A DNA stretch of 64,000 bases. Source: Siphonodentalium dalli (taxonomy: Eukaryota; Mollusca; Scaphopoda; Gadilida; Siphonodentaliidae). Positions 12,550-23,747 of the stretch are shown here, piece by piece (position 1 is the stretch's first letter; each line of letters begins with the position of its first letter). Where the stretch lies: assembly GCA_032622095.1 (NCBI GenBank), contig CP136062.1, positions 35,216,918 to 35,280,917 of the forward strand. The letters are read 5' to 3'. The notes under the pieces were generated by a model that worked only from the letters and a program-made list of their open reading frames with translations, ran no database searches and had not been told where the DNA came from. The position numbers and the translations under genes are program-made.

Positions 12550-14561
12550 TTATAATTTGACAAAATGTGCCTTATTCTTAAGATTTATTGTATTTCATGA
12601 AAATATGTTTTGATTCAAATACTGATGGTTTAACATAAAGGAAAGAACGTCTGAATATATATCAGGGATAATACATATCACATATAACTAATATGCTATT
12701 TTAAAACAATTTGCTACAAATAATTGCAAAATAATGTTTTGGTGGAACACACATTGACTGAAAGTATGGCATGTGGTATTGATCGCAACTAAATTAATAA
12801 CCTAATTAATATGTCATGTTTGTTCTTGATGGACATTATGTCACTGACTAAATATTGTTACATCCCCATGATGTGTTATGAGTGGAGATGCCACTCTATA
12901 TATAATCTCCCACTGTCAATAGAATTATCACATGGTTGTGGACGAACACTGGTGGCGTTACAGTTCTTGTGTTCGGTATGGTGCACTACAATATATGTTA
13001 TATATAGACAGTTATACATAATTACAAATACTGCAACACAGGTGTTGTACAGCAATGACAAATATGTAATGACATCATTATTTTATCTGTATCATAAATT
13101 ATATTGCAAAGTATGAATATTTTGGATTATAAATATTTGTTTTGTATTTGAATGCTACTGACGGTGTGAGTAATCTAAATTACTATATGTTGATTGTATA
13201 TTGGAATTTTAATATATGAATTGTATTACAAAAGAAACTGGTGCAGATACTTGGAACTGGCTACGGGTAGGACAATAACACATATTTAAACGATGAAATG
13301 ACAATTATTCCAGACATTGTCAATTCATCGTATATGTCAACTCACTATAAACAATATAAATAGTACCGGCCATGTATCCAGTTTTCGCTGCATTGTCCAC
13401 CCCAATGTATACTCTCTTGCTAAACATGTAGTATCTATACAAGTGTGCATGCATGCTTTTAAAACATTTTATACATAATTGTATGATACGATGGCAACAA
13501 TATACCATGCATGTTATGCTGTGACTGACTTAATGTACATACACATTGGTGTATGCTTTCCTATGTCATTATGCATTTCTATCGCCATTATTTGTATACA
13601 TTTATTCTAAGCTCTCCGTTATATGGGGGAAATATACTATAGTCCCTGCAAGTACATGGTTTCTGTAGCCATGAACTATTTGATCCGACCAGTGTCTTCT
13701 TTCTAAAGAGAGAAAGCCCGATAACTTACCACTGTCTGGCAGCCCAGACTACACATGCTAGGATTATTGTATCAATGAGTGTTTATATCTAAACAACAAG
13801 TGGTTATCATTCTAGATTGATCTTGTTTCATATCTGCTTTGATTCAAACAGAATACGACAAATTAAAATATTGACTTCTTAAAATGAAGACTATCTTCAT
13901 AAATTATTTGCAATATGGTTGTATGGTGTGAAGCTCAGTAATAATACACTTTTAATTAGTAACAATATTAAAATTATCTACTTTGAAAACAACATGTTGA
14001 TTATTATATATGCATATAATTGTGTTAAAACTGTATGTTGAGTGTCGTTATAATTTTTAAATAATTTTTTTGAAATCGTCATGGTTTCAGTGACCCGTCA
14101 ATGTTAGTGTATCATGGGTCCGATACTCTCCAATACCTTTATCAGCATTCAACAGCATGTGTATTGTATTTATTGGCGTATACCATTTTAAGTGGACCAA
14201 CAACATACGAAGTAATTTAATTTCCCAATTGTAATGTTAACAACATATTGATTGTCAACTTATACTTGTACTGCTTATAATTAATCAGTAATTTTAAGTT
14301 ATTAGAAAGATGTTTTATCAAATGCCTTTGTAGTGAAACGTTGTGGTTAAACCGAGTGTGAACAATAAGATGTTTTTTTATTTGGATATATGACCTAACC
14401 GCTATATTGATATGTAACACCATTAACGCGTGTTGTGCGATTGACGTTTGTTCCTGGCTTCAATATCCGAATTAAGGAAAACTTAAAATCGGAGTCGAAC
14501 AGAATGTTTGCAATTGTTTGTTCGGTAAACTCTTTTGGAACGATCTCGGTGTATAGGCGTG
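12550..14561. other. No firmly identified gene
   Basis: AT-rich sequence. A 101-codon frame at 12811-13116 has no recognised domain and low complexity. No RNA gene or repeat with clear structure was recognised. Confidence 0.4.
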
Positions 14562-14936
14562 TTACGTCCATTGGGTGTTGGTTACGATGTTTATAATCAT
14601 CATCATCATTGTGTCCACTGCGACACTGTCAAAATCGTTGTGTGCGCGTTTATATCCATTCCCCGAATGTCCGTCGGTAATACGAGCTTTAGAGTTATCG
14701 CTCCTGTGTCGCTGAATGGTGTAACTGCGTTCATCATATCTCAAAGATATGTCACTGCACAAGTCTGCTCCCTGGGATTGAGCGTTGGCAGTATACTCTC
14801 TATTTGTGTATCGGAACTTTTCGGGAATCTCATCCAAGAGTTGATACATGTAGATCTCTGCATGTGCTTCGTCGTCTTGGTGTGATGGATGTGCACTATC
14901 ATTATTAGGAGATTCATCTGGATTGCACATGGCATC
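14562..14936 (-). pseudogene. C-terminal part of the coiled-coil ORF split by an insertion
   Basis: A minus-strand open frame begins at the ATG at 14930, reads MCNPDESPNNDS, and ends at a stop at 14562. It is acidic and polar with a short methionine run from an ATG repeat. Its upstream edge coincides with the target duplication ATGGCATC (14929-14936, plus strand) of the inserted element. Without the element and one duplication copy, the frame joins the upstream fragment in register (...CLRDA-MCNPDE...). It is therefore read as the 3' part of one interrupted ORF. The family was not recognised. Confidence 0.5.
14929..14936. repeat. Target site duplication, left copy (ATGGCATC)
   Basis: ATGGCATC here is identical to 17908-17915. 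The two copies flank the 14937-17907 element exactly. Confidence 0.7.
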
Positions 14937-15013
14937 TAAGGGTCAATCCACACCATCCGTAGCGGTCCAAAGCGCGCGATTTTTATATTCACACCGCAAG
15001 CGACTGGATCGCT
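14937..15013 (+). repeat. Left terminal inverted repeat of the recombinase element
   Basis: About 77 bases, imperfectly inverted relative to 17794-17907. Conserved blocks are GGTCAAT, ACACC, TCCGTAGC, GCGCGATTTTTATATTCACAC (in part) and GCGACT.GATCGCT. Confidence 0.65.
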
Positions 15014-15165
15014 TCGTCGCGCGCGATGGTTCGGGTAGTTACTCGTTTGGGTGCATCATTTACATGCAGGTGACAAATACAATTTATATGGACATTTTAA
15101 TCAGAATTTGCTAAACATGTACATGTAAGACTTTTTCAAAGTCATTTAATTGTCAAATATTATAA

Positions 15166-15309
15166 GTTATTGTGGTTGATTGACGGTAACATGGTGTGAC
15201 ATTGACGGCTTGGAGCCTATGTTCAACCGAGTCGCGCTAGCGACGAGGTTGAACATAGGCTCCAAGCCGTCAATGTCACACCATGTTACCGTCAATCAAC
15301 CACAATAAC
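15166..15309. repeat. Perfect long palindrome, two 63-bp arms, 18-bp spacer
   Basis: 15166-15228 and 15247-15309 are exact reverse complements over 63 bases, starting GTTATTGTGGTTGATTGACG. The 18-base spacer (15229-15246) is itself nearly symmetric around CGCTAGCG. The structure would form a very stable cruciform or RNA hairpin. It lies about 360 bases downstream of the recombinase stop codon, inside the element. It could be a recombination or replication site, a nested fold-back element, or an inverted duplication artefact. Confidence 0.95.
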
Positions 15310-15667
15310 GTATATGTTCCATTGACAGCCCTTTAATTTTGTGGTGACAGCTAGAATCAGTTTCATACTGGAACCGATGCGTCATATTATATAGCATTCT
15401 CATGTTTACGCTATAAACCCGTTGCGCCCCCCAGTGAATGACGTCACGAAAAAATCAATGATGTAGTTTTATAAATAGAACAAGAAAATCACAGGAAGTT
15501 TTGAATGATCGTAGCACAATTTGCAAGTGGATTTCTCTTGATTTCTCATCAATTATGTGGAGGACTGCTGAAGTGAATGTTGTGAATGGTACATCCACTT
15601 AACATTGGAGCTCCCATGCAATGGCCAGTGCTGCCGAGGGACATTTGGACGTTTTCAATGGATAGGC

Positions 15668-16900
15668 CTACTTTGTCCAAAACACCACCGCCATTTCCTG
15701 CAAATTTTCAATTTGTTGTGTTGTTGTTGAACATTTTTGCTGTATTTGCCGAGTTATTTGGGTTCCCGACATTACTGGTCGAACTTGAGGAATGTTCATG
15801 TCATCATGAGGCGGACACGCATATCTCGGATTTACGGGCGGATTGTATGGCACAAGTGAGTCACGTGAAACACTACCACCGATGGCCTCACCCATCGCCA
15901 TTTTCTCCCTGTCAGAAACTCGTTGATACACAGAGAGGGACGAGACTGACTTATGCCCTGTTACAGCCATTATTTGTAATGGGCTGAAATTTACCATGCC
16001 CAGAATTGTAACTCCTGTATCACGGATACTGTGATTGGTGTAACGTTTGGATATGAGGATTTTTTCGCTCAGATTTGGCATGAAAAGACGGAGTTTATCA
16101 CGCCCTACTGGCTTATTTTGGTACCATATTTCACCAGGATAATCCTCGAAACTGTCTTTAGGATACTGCCAGAGACGCCCACATGCCGGATTTAATTTCC
16201 TGAGGTAAGTTTCAAATGTTTTTACTGGACAGTTGTCATTTTCATCTAAGTCTGCGGGCATGTGACCAGAAAAAGTCTCTTTGTCGCCACCTCGGTGATT
16301 TTTTGTCAATTCGTCCTTTTTTTTAAGGACATATTTTCTGCCATCAGGATATTGGTGTATGGAAAATGAATCTTTGGTCATGAGTTCCATGTTTTCGTTT
16401 GCACGACGACAAAAGTATAATCTGATGTTCATTTGCACTCGATTGAATAACCCGTATGGTGTTCTCGGTGATAAATACAGGCTGTTATATATTTGTTTCA
16501 AATCATCATCTTCAATTTGGTCATGGTGTGTGATATCCCCTTTCCCGTGTAGCTTTATTTCAGACATGGCCGTTTTGAAACACTCATTAGCTTCAGCAAA
16601 TTCAGCATTGGTAATGATGTCGATTTTTTTCATCTGTGGTGGCGACTTTAAATATCTATTCAAAGCATGTCTCATGTTTTCAAACGTGCTTGCCTTATAC
16701 ATCTCCCCCTTTTTCGAGCGAGCGTCCATGTAAAAATGACACAAGTGCTCATTCAACTTTACAGCATCAAACGTTTCGAAATTAGTGTCCTGCTTTTTTT
16801 CTTGCAAATACTCCCTTAGTGTTCTGGCAGCTACCGCATTTGAACTCTGTGTATTTTTCGGAATATTATTCGCACGTTTGGAAATTATTTCATCCATCAA
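15668..16900 (-). CDS. Tyrosine recombinase, Crypton-like (DUF3504-type)
   Basis: A 410-residue minus-strand frame with the catalytic pattern of tyrosine recombinases, enzymes that cut and rejoin DNA through a covalent phosphotyrosine. The first arginine lies in FCRRANEN (about residues 163-170). Next come HSIR (H290, R293), GHKS (H316) and the nucleophile in LSVYQRV (Y325). The N-terminal 1-120 region, with TLREYLQEKK and an all-helical pattern including AFxNMRHALNRYL-like spacing, fits the core-binding domain. The arrangement resembles invertebrate DUF3504/Crypton recombinases and the ZMYM/QRICH1/KCTD1-type domesticated relatives. A basic, glutamine-rich tail follows residue 345. No frameshift or missing catalytic residue is seen. 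It lies alone inside the 14937-17907 element, with no reverse transcriptase nearby, which argues against DIRS or Ngaro elements. Confidence 0.85.
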   Translation of the reverse strand: MMDEIISKRANNIPKNTQSSNAVAARTLREYLQEKKQDTNFETFDAVKLNEHLCHFYMDARSKKGEMYKASTFENMRHALNRYLKSPPQMKKIDIITNAEFAEANECFKTAMSEIKLHGKGDITHHDQIEDDDLKQIYNSLYLSPRTPYGLFNRVQMNIRLYFCRRANENMELMTKDSFSIHQYPDGRKYVLKKKDELTKNHRGGDKETFSGHMPADLDENDNCPVKTFETYLRKLNPACGRLWQYPKDSFEDYPGEIWYQNKPVGRDKLRLFMPNLSEKILISKRYTNHSIRDTGVTILGMVNFSPLQIMAVTGHKSVSSLSVYQRVSDREKMAMGEAIGGSVSRDSLVPYNPPVNPRYACPPHDDMNIPQVRPVMSGTQITRQIQQKCSTTTQQIENLQEMAVVFWTK

Positions 16901-17266
16901 TGATCGGCGAAGCGCTTCAATTTGTCGTATTTTGTTACTAAATGCAGACGACGTAATTTGTTTACATCACCTATACAACAGGTGCGAATACTAACACCCC
17001 CAAGAGTGAGTAGAACCACCCAACTTGACAAACGATGAACACTACAATTTGGATTAATCCATTAAAGTTAGGGACCGCTTAGTATAAGAAAAAACGTTCA
17101 TTTCTATAATCAATGATTTTATAGTGAACCTATTACATAAAACAGATCGATCGCCGTCAATTGTTATCTGAATTGTCAAACAAATTATTTGCAACACGGT
17201 CTTACACGTTTACGTGCCGGTAACGTTATTCCCCCAGATGGAGCCTCTTGCTCTATGCAAATTATA

Positions 17267-17274
17267 TGACGTCA
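17267..17274. promoter_or_regulatory. CRE-like site TGACGTCA upstream of the recombinase gene
   Basis: A full palindromic CRE (TGACGTCA), about 370 bases upstream of the recombinase start on its strand. A second identical TGACGTCA lies at 15439-15446 downstream of the gene. Use as a promoter element is inference. Confidence 0.35.
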
Positions 17275-17793
17275 CCCGCCAACATAAGAACCTTCGCACG
17301 CGCGAAAGCCGTAAACATGGGATATGTTGCGCGAGCGTTAACCAATTGAATGCCGAGGATTTAGCTGGAAATGGAACATAGTATGTTAAGTGGAATGGTG
17401 CACGGGTTCCTAAATTCTCATAGGAATTGCGTTTAATTGAATTTCATTCTATAATTCCAGTTTGTGAGGGTTTTTTTTTATAGATGATGGGGGCAAATTG
17501 TGGGCAAAGAGACTTCAGAAGCTCGGAATGGATTGGCACCAAAATTAACCCGACGATCCTGTTATTACGTCGAGCTCTTGTCAGGCATTTTCTCTTTTAT
17601 CATTGCACTTCAGTTATCAGCATGTCGCTATAAGTCCTCCACCACCTTTGTTATCGCGACGAGGAATGAATCTGTCGCCTTGAAATAGGAAGAATAAATA
17701 TCCTATTTGACAGCGACCCAATTATCCCGCTGGTTTGTCACAAAGCGAGAAATCGACGAAGCATAAAATCACTGCTGTGATCGCCTCGTGTTC

Positions 17794-17907
17794 AGCGATT
17801 CAGTCGCCTGCGTGTGAATATAAAAATCGCGCACTTTGAACTGCTACGGACGACAGAAAACGGCCGTTATAATCGCGCGCTCGCGTCCGGTGTATATTGA
17901 CCTTTAG
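17794..17907 (-). repeat. Right terminal inverted repeat of the recombinase element
   Basis: About 114 bases, imperfectly inverted relative to 14937-15013, with about 40 extra bases that include AACGGCCGTT and GCGCGCTCGCG. The terminal bases are TTGACCTTTAG. Confidence 0.65.
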
Positions 17908-17915
17908 ATGGCATC
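17908..17915. repeat. Target site duplication, right copy (ATGGCATC)
   Basis: Identical to 14929-14936. It lies immediately outside the right inverted terminus. Confidence 0.7.
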
Positions 17916-18640
17916 GCGTAGACAGTCTAAATTGATGCACACGCCGTGACCAAAGTCGATTATAGTTTGCTTTTGTTTGTCGAATTGTTGTGCATCCTTG
18001 GAGTCTGGTTTGTTAGAAAGTTTCTGGAAATTGTACTTAGGGGTACCGATGGTGCCAGAGTTTCGGTTAACTGCTTTGACAACACCCTGCGCTGTCAGCG
18101 ATATCAGACTCAATAGATTTTATTTTGGATGGGGCATCACATTTCTCATCTATATACCTTTGTAGTTTCAGATCAGTGTCATCCATTTTCTTCGAATTGT
18201 CAGTCGCTATCTCATTTGTTTCAAGAACAGTACGCTTCATTTCGGCAAGGTCATTGCCTACATATGTATGTTTGTATTTGTCTCTATCGTCAAGTCTGAT
18301 CTCTATGCCAGATAATCGAGCGCCCAGTTGCATAACTGTGTCCTCTATGGGATATAGTTTTAGACGAATCATCTGAGTAACATCTTGATTTTGTTTCATG
18401 ATTGCTAAAATGTCGGAGCGAAAGTTACTCTCGCTGATGAAGTTTGTAAATTTTTGGCCAGTGATACAAGAAGAGCGATCACAAGTACTAGCCACCTCGT
18501 TTCGATTTTGGGATAGCGGGGTGTTTTTACTCAAGCTAATCATCTCAGTTATATGTGTGGAATCATCGTTAAGGAACATGAGTAATGTAAATATGTCATC
18601 TGCAGTTTGTCGTGGGCAGACGTTCCACCTACTTTGGAAC
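17908..18640 (-). pseudogene. N-terminal and middle part of a split coiled-coil ORF
   Basis: Minus-strand coding sequence upstream of the inserted element. The frame open from about 18640 and containing the ATG at 18579 encodes a polar, heptad-rich segment (MIRLKLYPIEDTVMQLGARL through SIESDIADSAG), likely a coiled coil. It stops near 18067. The neighbouring frame continues from about 18110 as VVKAVNRNSGTIGTPKYNFQ through INLDCLRDA up to the target duplication, so a frameshift or small intron near 18085-18110 is implied. The last codons join in register to the fragment at 14562-14930 once the element is removed. The overall look recalls ORF1-type retrotransposon proteins, but no diagnostic motif was found and the family is unrecognised. 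Confidence 0.45.
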
Positions 18641-18740
18641 TTGTATCACGACGTTTCTTGAGAATAACCGATTTTTCAAAATTGAATGATTTATCTGTTT
18701 TCACTTCGGAGAAGATAACATCCCGTATTAGACGCATGTA

Positions 18741-21700
18741 GACTCGCCTGGAATCTCGTCATTTGTAGCAGAAAGTTGTATAGGTTTAACGATGACGTAT
18801 TTTGGGTCTGAACTCAGACGGCTGAATTCTGGTCTCAGGTCTAGACCACCCTAATAACCACGGTGTTCCATGTCAGGACATGGTCTCGCGAAACCACCTG
18901 GTCGCAAGCTGGGATCGGCGCATTATTGTACAATTAACGACAATCAGGGACAATCTCAAACTCCATACAGCGCCATCTACGCTATCGCTGCGGTATCTCA
19001 GCGGAGCGATGGGAGATAACTCTGCCTGGAGTTTGGGACAATCTATGGACAAAAGCGTGCTGAGCGCTGCGTCGAAATTTGTGTGTTGGTGTCTCCAAAC
19101 CTGAGCACGTGAAAGCGGCTTATCTCCGTGTTGTATAGCGGTATCTGTATGCTGTCGCCGTTCGACAGCGATCAAGGGGCATGGGTGGTGCGGATTTTTC
19201 ACCCCCTATGTGGATGTCACGACGTTGTCAGTTTTACTGGTGGAGGAAAGTCTACGCAGAGAGTAAATTTCACCGAGAAATCACTCCGATGTGTGTAGAA
19301 ACCACCGACTACGGAAAGGGACCGACAAACTTGCCCAGATACACGAATCAGATTATCCTCAGTTAGAGTGGGTCGCGAATCCGCGCTTGTCTGCATTCGA
19401 ACCAGCTTCGTCAGCTCTAGACGGCAAATGGCGACATAATGCCCCGAGCATTCTACCGATGGAACCACAGACGTCCTTTACAATCAATGTATAGTGTAAA
19501 CTATTGTTTGTTCAGATTAAGAACCAACTATATATTGTTCAACTTTGAGTCAAAATATTACACAGAAATTACATTCAGCTCTTGAAAACATTTCGAACCA
19601 TTTGTATAGGGGATATCAGGTGGGAATTTCCAACAACTGGAAATAGTGAGGTACCTGTTGGAAATTTTCAATTAATTTGGGGTGAGGGGGGTGACAAATG
19701 CAATGTAATTTCGCGGTCTTGGGAATTTGCAATAAGTTGAAAATTATGAAAGATTCTGAAAAATTATCGCTGTGATTGAAGTTATTGAACATTATTTTCC
19801 AGAAAATGTAATGGTCACAACGGGGGGGGGGGGGGGGGGGGGGGGGTATCGGAACAAAATCCAGATGGGTGCGTTGTATCACACTCCCGATAGCAGTTAT
19901 TTCCATTGCCATGTAATTTTTTTCCAAATCCATGTTTCAAGATAAATTATGACAAATAAACCAATTTGAAATGTCAAGGCTTAAGAAACTGGACCAAATA
20001 TATCATTAATCAAGAGCAGGGGTCCCATTTAATTTAATTTAATCGGACATTTCCTTATTTTGAACCACAATTTTTCGTTTTGTCTTAATATAATTTTGAG
20101 AGTTTTTGCTGTTATATTGTATATCCAGTCAATCAATAATTTATTCTCAAATAATGAATTAGTACTTTCAAAACTAGCTCCGACCTCAATTCATTTCAGA
20201 AACACGGAACGAAAGACACTCGCATCCAATGCGGATTACGTTCCGATTGCAAAACTACTATCATTCCCTATTTATGCGTGTCAACCACACCCATCGATAA
20301 CATGTTGCGCGTAGAAATAATAGCACGAAAATCTGACTTAATCCATCTAACGGCAATATGCTTTCAAACAAGGCAAGAATGTTTTAAATAAAACTCCACC
20401 GTAAAGCCAGATAAACGCACTCATGATTTACAATCAAATTACCAGTCTATTTCGTTACTGCGGAACCAGAAATAGGTATTCTCGTCTCAGGTTCAAGTCT
20501 CGGTTTATACAAACATCTCAGACCAGGGGGGTACGAGGTCTCAGTTGTAGACTGTTACCTATAACAAACATAATTATCGATTATATTAAAATTTTGTCCA
20601 GTTCATATATAATTATAATCTTTCCTCTTCACGGCATATCAATAAAACACAATACCTATTTTGTTAACATAAAGATAAATGCTTCTGTTACCAGAACTTG
20701 TACGTTACCACATGGTTCGAATTATGAACATACCGACACAGGCTTGAATGACAATAAGAAGGCAAACCTTGGTTTACGTAAACCTGATTTTAAAAAAGAC
20801 GAACCAGTACGGACCAATAATCTCAGCTTCTCGCTAGAATCATGGTAACACATCGCGATCACCGTGGTTTGGGCCTCACGAGTTCAGTAAACGTTTCTCC
20901 AGTCAAAGGGTCAGTGATAATTTTATCCATATTACCACCGTTATCTTCGGAAGTCGCCGTTGAGTTTATTTGACCGTTACTGTCATTCACGATTGGATTA
21001 TTGAGCCAGTGGAATGCTCCCAGTATGATTGGTGTGTTCGTAATTACTGTTCATTCACATGTACATATGTGCTATACTATTGTATTGAGCGTGAACATTG
21101 ATTATGGCGCATGGTCTCAATGAATAACTTTGGAATTACAACAGCAAGATATAAATGTAAATTAACATTGTTAAAATTTATTGTTTTATGGATATGGATA
21201 CACGGCGTATTAGGGTCGTTTACATTGCTGTGGATCTGTATACAGTTCTAAATGCATATTGGTGTAAACGGGTTGATATAGAAATGCACACAGAAAGAAA
21301 ACGGTATTCGTTCGTGTGAGCAAAACTCGTGTCCGTTATAAGTCACTGTCAACACTCACTGATGCAAATCTGATTTGATTAATTGTTACTCGGGTTTGGC
21401 GAATGTGCTCAATCTTTCTTTGTCATTTCAACCAATGTATTTCACACGGTGTAAGCAAGAACCTGCGTGCTGGGGCATGTGCATGGTGCGAATATTGAAC
21501 GCGGGATACTTAAAGTAAAGTTTTTACAATATACAGTGTATCTTACTAGTATTGGTTCTTCCTGGAGTTCGGTAATACATTAGTACACTCAGTGAACAAC
21601 AGGGCGACCGCAAACGCATATCATAAGAAGGCCGATATCACTGACGTTGACAAGCGTAGCATATAACCTACATGTAGGTCATGTGGTTATTATGCTCACA

Positions 21701-22162
21701 AAGTTGTGATTATAGATGGGAAATTCCGCACATTTCTATGATAGGGATCGTAGATGAAGTAGCCCGTTGGTGAGGTTATCAATCTCGCAGTAGCCCACGA
21801 CCGGGCCCGCCATCTCCTGCTTCTCTTAGACTTGAACTGGGTTTATCGGCAACGATGCTGACGCGGCACAGATCATATCGCTTTGGTTGATTCAGTTGAT
21901 TAATTTTTTTTGTCTGGACTAAACTGACATGACTCACAGTGAATTGTCAATTACCAGAGTACCGATGAGCGCGTTCACAATCAGTAATCATGTTGTGATC
22001 ACAGTAATCCGCGACACGTGACTTCACACAGATCTGTTTACAGATATACAATCAAATCAAATCAGTAAAATGTACAGCAATGTAAACGTACTCTTACAAC
22101 ATTACTATTAAATCCTATTTATTCTGGAAGTGAACTAATCGCTGCGTGTATTATATATATAT
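18741..22162. other. No firmly identified gene
   Basis: Mostly unassigned sequence. It contains a G25 tract (19822-19846), a dispersed repeat copy (about 19925-20030) related to 10240-10365, and a short inverted repeat near 19622-19670 (GGAAATTTCCAACAACTGGAA with TGTTGGAAATTTTC). A 141-codon plus frame at 20423-20848 has no recognised domain. Short frames around 18873-19494 overlap on both strands and are unassigned. Confidence 0.4.
19822..19846 (+). repeat. Poly-G tract (25 G)
   Basis: An uninterrupted run of 25 guanines. It could form a G-quadruplex. The length should be treated cautiously because such homopolymers are prone to sequencing error. Confidence 0.9.
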
Positions 22163-22372
22163 ACTAGAAGGTGACCCGACTTCGTCCGGGCTATTCAAAA
22201 ACCAAATTTCAAGTCGATAGCTCCACCCGTTTACGAGATCTGGTCTGCGCATGCGCGAAGCTGGCGTCGCACGGGCTCGGCGACCCGATAAAATTCGTAT
22301 CCGGGGCAAGATACATACACATACCAAATTTCAAGTCGATAGCTCCACCCGTTTTCGAGATATATAGCACAA
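22163..22372 (+). mobile_element. Solo copy of the 122-bp-monomer repeat family
   Basis: It starts ACTAGAAGGTGACCCGACTT immediately after a TA run and continues CGTCCGGGCTATTCAAAAAC. One full 122-bp monomer follows (including TCTGCGCATGCGCGAAGCTG and ATTCGTATCCGGGGCAAGAT), then the start of a second ending CCCGTTTTCGAGATATATAG. This is the same head and monomer as the array at 34324-64000, so the array derives from a dispersed element. It lacks the CAGA tail. Confidence 0.8.
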
Positions 22373-22743
22373 TGTCATTTGCGGATACCTCGGCCGGTGA
22401 TGAGTTAACGCGACATCGGCCGGTTAAGAGTTAACGCAATCACGCCACGATCTGTTGATGGCGTAATATATTTACGCAATGTTTTTCGATGAGCGAAGCA
22501 TGGTCCTGTGTTCTTCCCGATAATTAAGGTAGAAACTTTAAACGTACACAGGCGTGTGATACATCATTGGAAAGATGAAGCGCCACAGATTCTAACCGTG
22601 CAAATTATATGACTGGCAATTTATTATTCGCGCTATATCGAATCGATTTGTGAGCACCGAACTGATATATATTAGCGCAAAACGGCGTAAAAACAAAATT
22701 GACCTCGGCACGTGAAAAGTTGAGCTCGGATCTGAAAATTAAT
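22373..22743. other. No gene seen; short CGGCCGGT...GAGTTAACGC duplication
   Basis: Two adjacent near-copies of CGGCCGGT, a few bases, GAGTTAACGC occur at about 22392-22440. No coding region was recognised in the rest. Confidence 0.4.
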
Positions 22744-22781
22744 AGGCCCATGCCACCCCCGGCCGAAAATACCCCCACATA
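22744..22781 (+). mobile_element. Fragment of the GGCCCATGCCACCCCCGG tail family
   Basis: AGGCCCATGCCACCCCCGGC followed by CGAAAATACCCCCACAT is identical to the start of the tail element at 30349 and nearly identical to 34194. The match ends at ACATA. Confidence 0.65.
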
Positions 22782-22959
22782 TATATCTTTATTCCTCCAT
22801 ATAATGAAGAGCATATATATAAACATTATAAATAAATTGAGAACACAAATACATCCTGCATGCAGGAATTTGGCTATATATACAATATAGAGGGTTATAT
22901 AATTTGACTGACAAAGACAAATACGAACATATTTGAGGGCATATAAGTATGCATACCCT

Positions 22960-23340
22960 CACGAGCACCGGCACGGTCACACATCCGCACACTCACATAC
23001 ACCCCCACCCTCACACACATACATACATACACATACATACACACATACATACATATACATACACATGTATATACTCATATATACATATATTTACGAAAAT
23101 ATACATGAAAACACATATAAATGCGCGCGAGAGCGCAAATGCACGTACACAGCCGCGCCAGAACTCGTGAATATATGCATGGTTATATACATATATATAT
23201 ATGTTCATTTACATATATATGCTTATATTCATATACATACATTCACGTAGACATACACACACCAACACACACATATATGAATACATATGTAACGGTCAGG
23301 TACCTATATATGCACGTTTATATGTGCATGTATATCTGAT
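22960..23340. repeat. CA/TACA/TA-rich microsatellite region
   Basis: Interspersed CACA, ACATACAT and ATATAC tracts. Several overlapping open frames on both strands are low-complexity translations of this DNA and are not genes. Confidence 0.85.
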
Positions 23341-23581
23341 TAAATATACACCAAGGCATATATGGAACATGGCTGTATGATGAAGTAAAGGGTATGGAAT
23401 AATTCGCATTGAGCTGAAGCGGGACGTTTTATGCTGTGTTAAAGAAAGGTTATGCTTTGTTAAGACGGTTATCTGAAGTGCAAGCGAGATAACTCCAAAG
23501 TTTGGATAATTGCGAAAGTTATATGGCATGAATATACATATATATATATACACATGCATATGTATATATACACCTATACAC

Positions 23582-23584
<3 letters not shown>

Positions 23585-23631
<47 letters not shown>
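23585..23631. repeat. (TA)n microsatellite
   Basis: About 47 bases of uninterrupted TA repeat. Further TA-rich tracts lie at 23530-23580. Confidence 0.9.
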
Positions 23632-23633
<2 letters not shown>

Positions 23634-23665
23634 TTACGCCTATATATGTATACACACATACAATT

Positions 23666-23747
23666 ACACATGGGTATGGATTGTGTTATCATGCATCCGG
23701 GAGAATACACATGGGTATGGTTTGTGTGATCATGCATCCGGGAGAAT
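23666..23747 (+). repeat. Tandem duplication, two 41-bp units
   Basis: Two adjacent copies of a unit starting ACACATGGGTATGG and ending ATCATGCATCCGGGAGAAT. They differ at two positions. Confidence 0.85.

Larger units (their letters stand above)
14937..17907 (-). mobile_element. TIR element with 8-bp TSD containing a tyrosine recombinase gene
   Basis: The ends are inverted and imperfect. The left begins TAAGGGTCAATCCACACC and the right, read inward, begins CTAAAGGTCAATATACACC. Further in, both share CCGTAGC, then CGCGATTTTTATATTCACAC and GCGACTGRATCGCT. The right arm has about 40 extra bases. Eight-base duplications ATGGCATC flank the element, and the interrupted minus-strand ORF becomes continuous when the element plus one copy is removed. 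The 5'-TAARG end and 8-bp duplication are compatible with hAT-like cut-and-paste elements, but no hAT transposase is present. The only substantial gene is a tyrosine recombinase. Either this is a TIR element invaded by a Crypton-like element, or it is a recombinase element with TIRs. Confidence 0.65.

Noticed and set aside
14535-14885. 116-codon plus-strand frame
   Set aside because: It overlaps in antisense the minus-strand frame that rejoins upstream coding across the insertion. The minus strand is better supported.
15586-15987. 133-codon plus-strand frame overlapping the recombinase gene
   Set aside because: It is the antisense shadow of the recombinase coding strand, whose catalytic residues are conserved.
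15668-16900. Interpretation of the recombinase as part of a DIRS or Ngaro retrotransposon
   Set aside because: No reverse transcriptase or RNase H sequence lies in the element or its flanks.
19181-19366. Frame with QFYWWRKV resembling a retroviral-type integrase start
   Set aside because: Only one short tryptophan-containing motif. No zinc-binding HHCC pattern or catalytic core follows, and the opposite strand is equally open.
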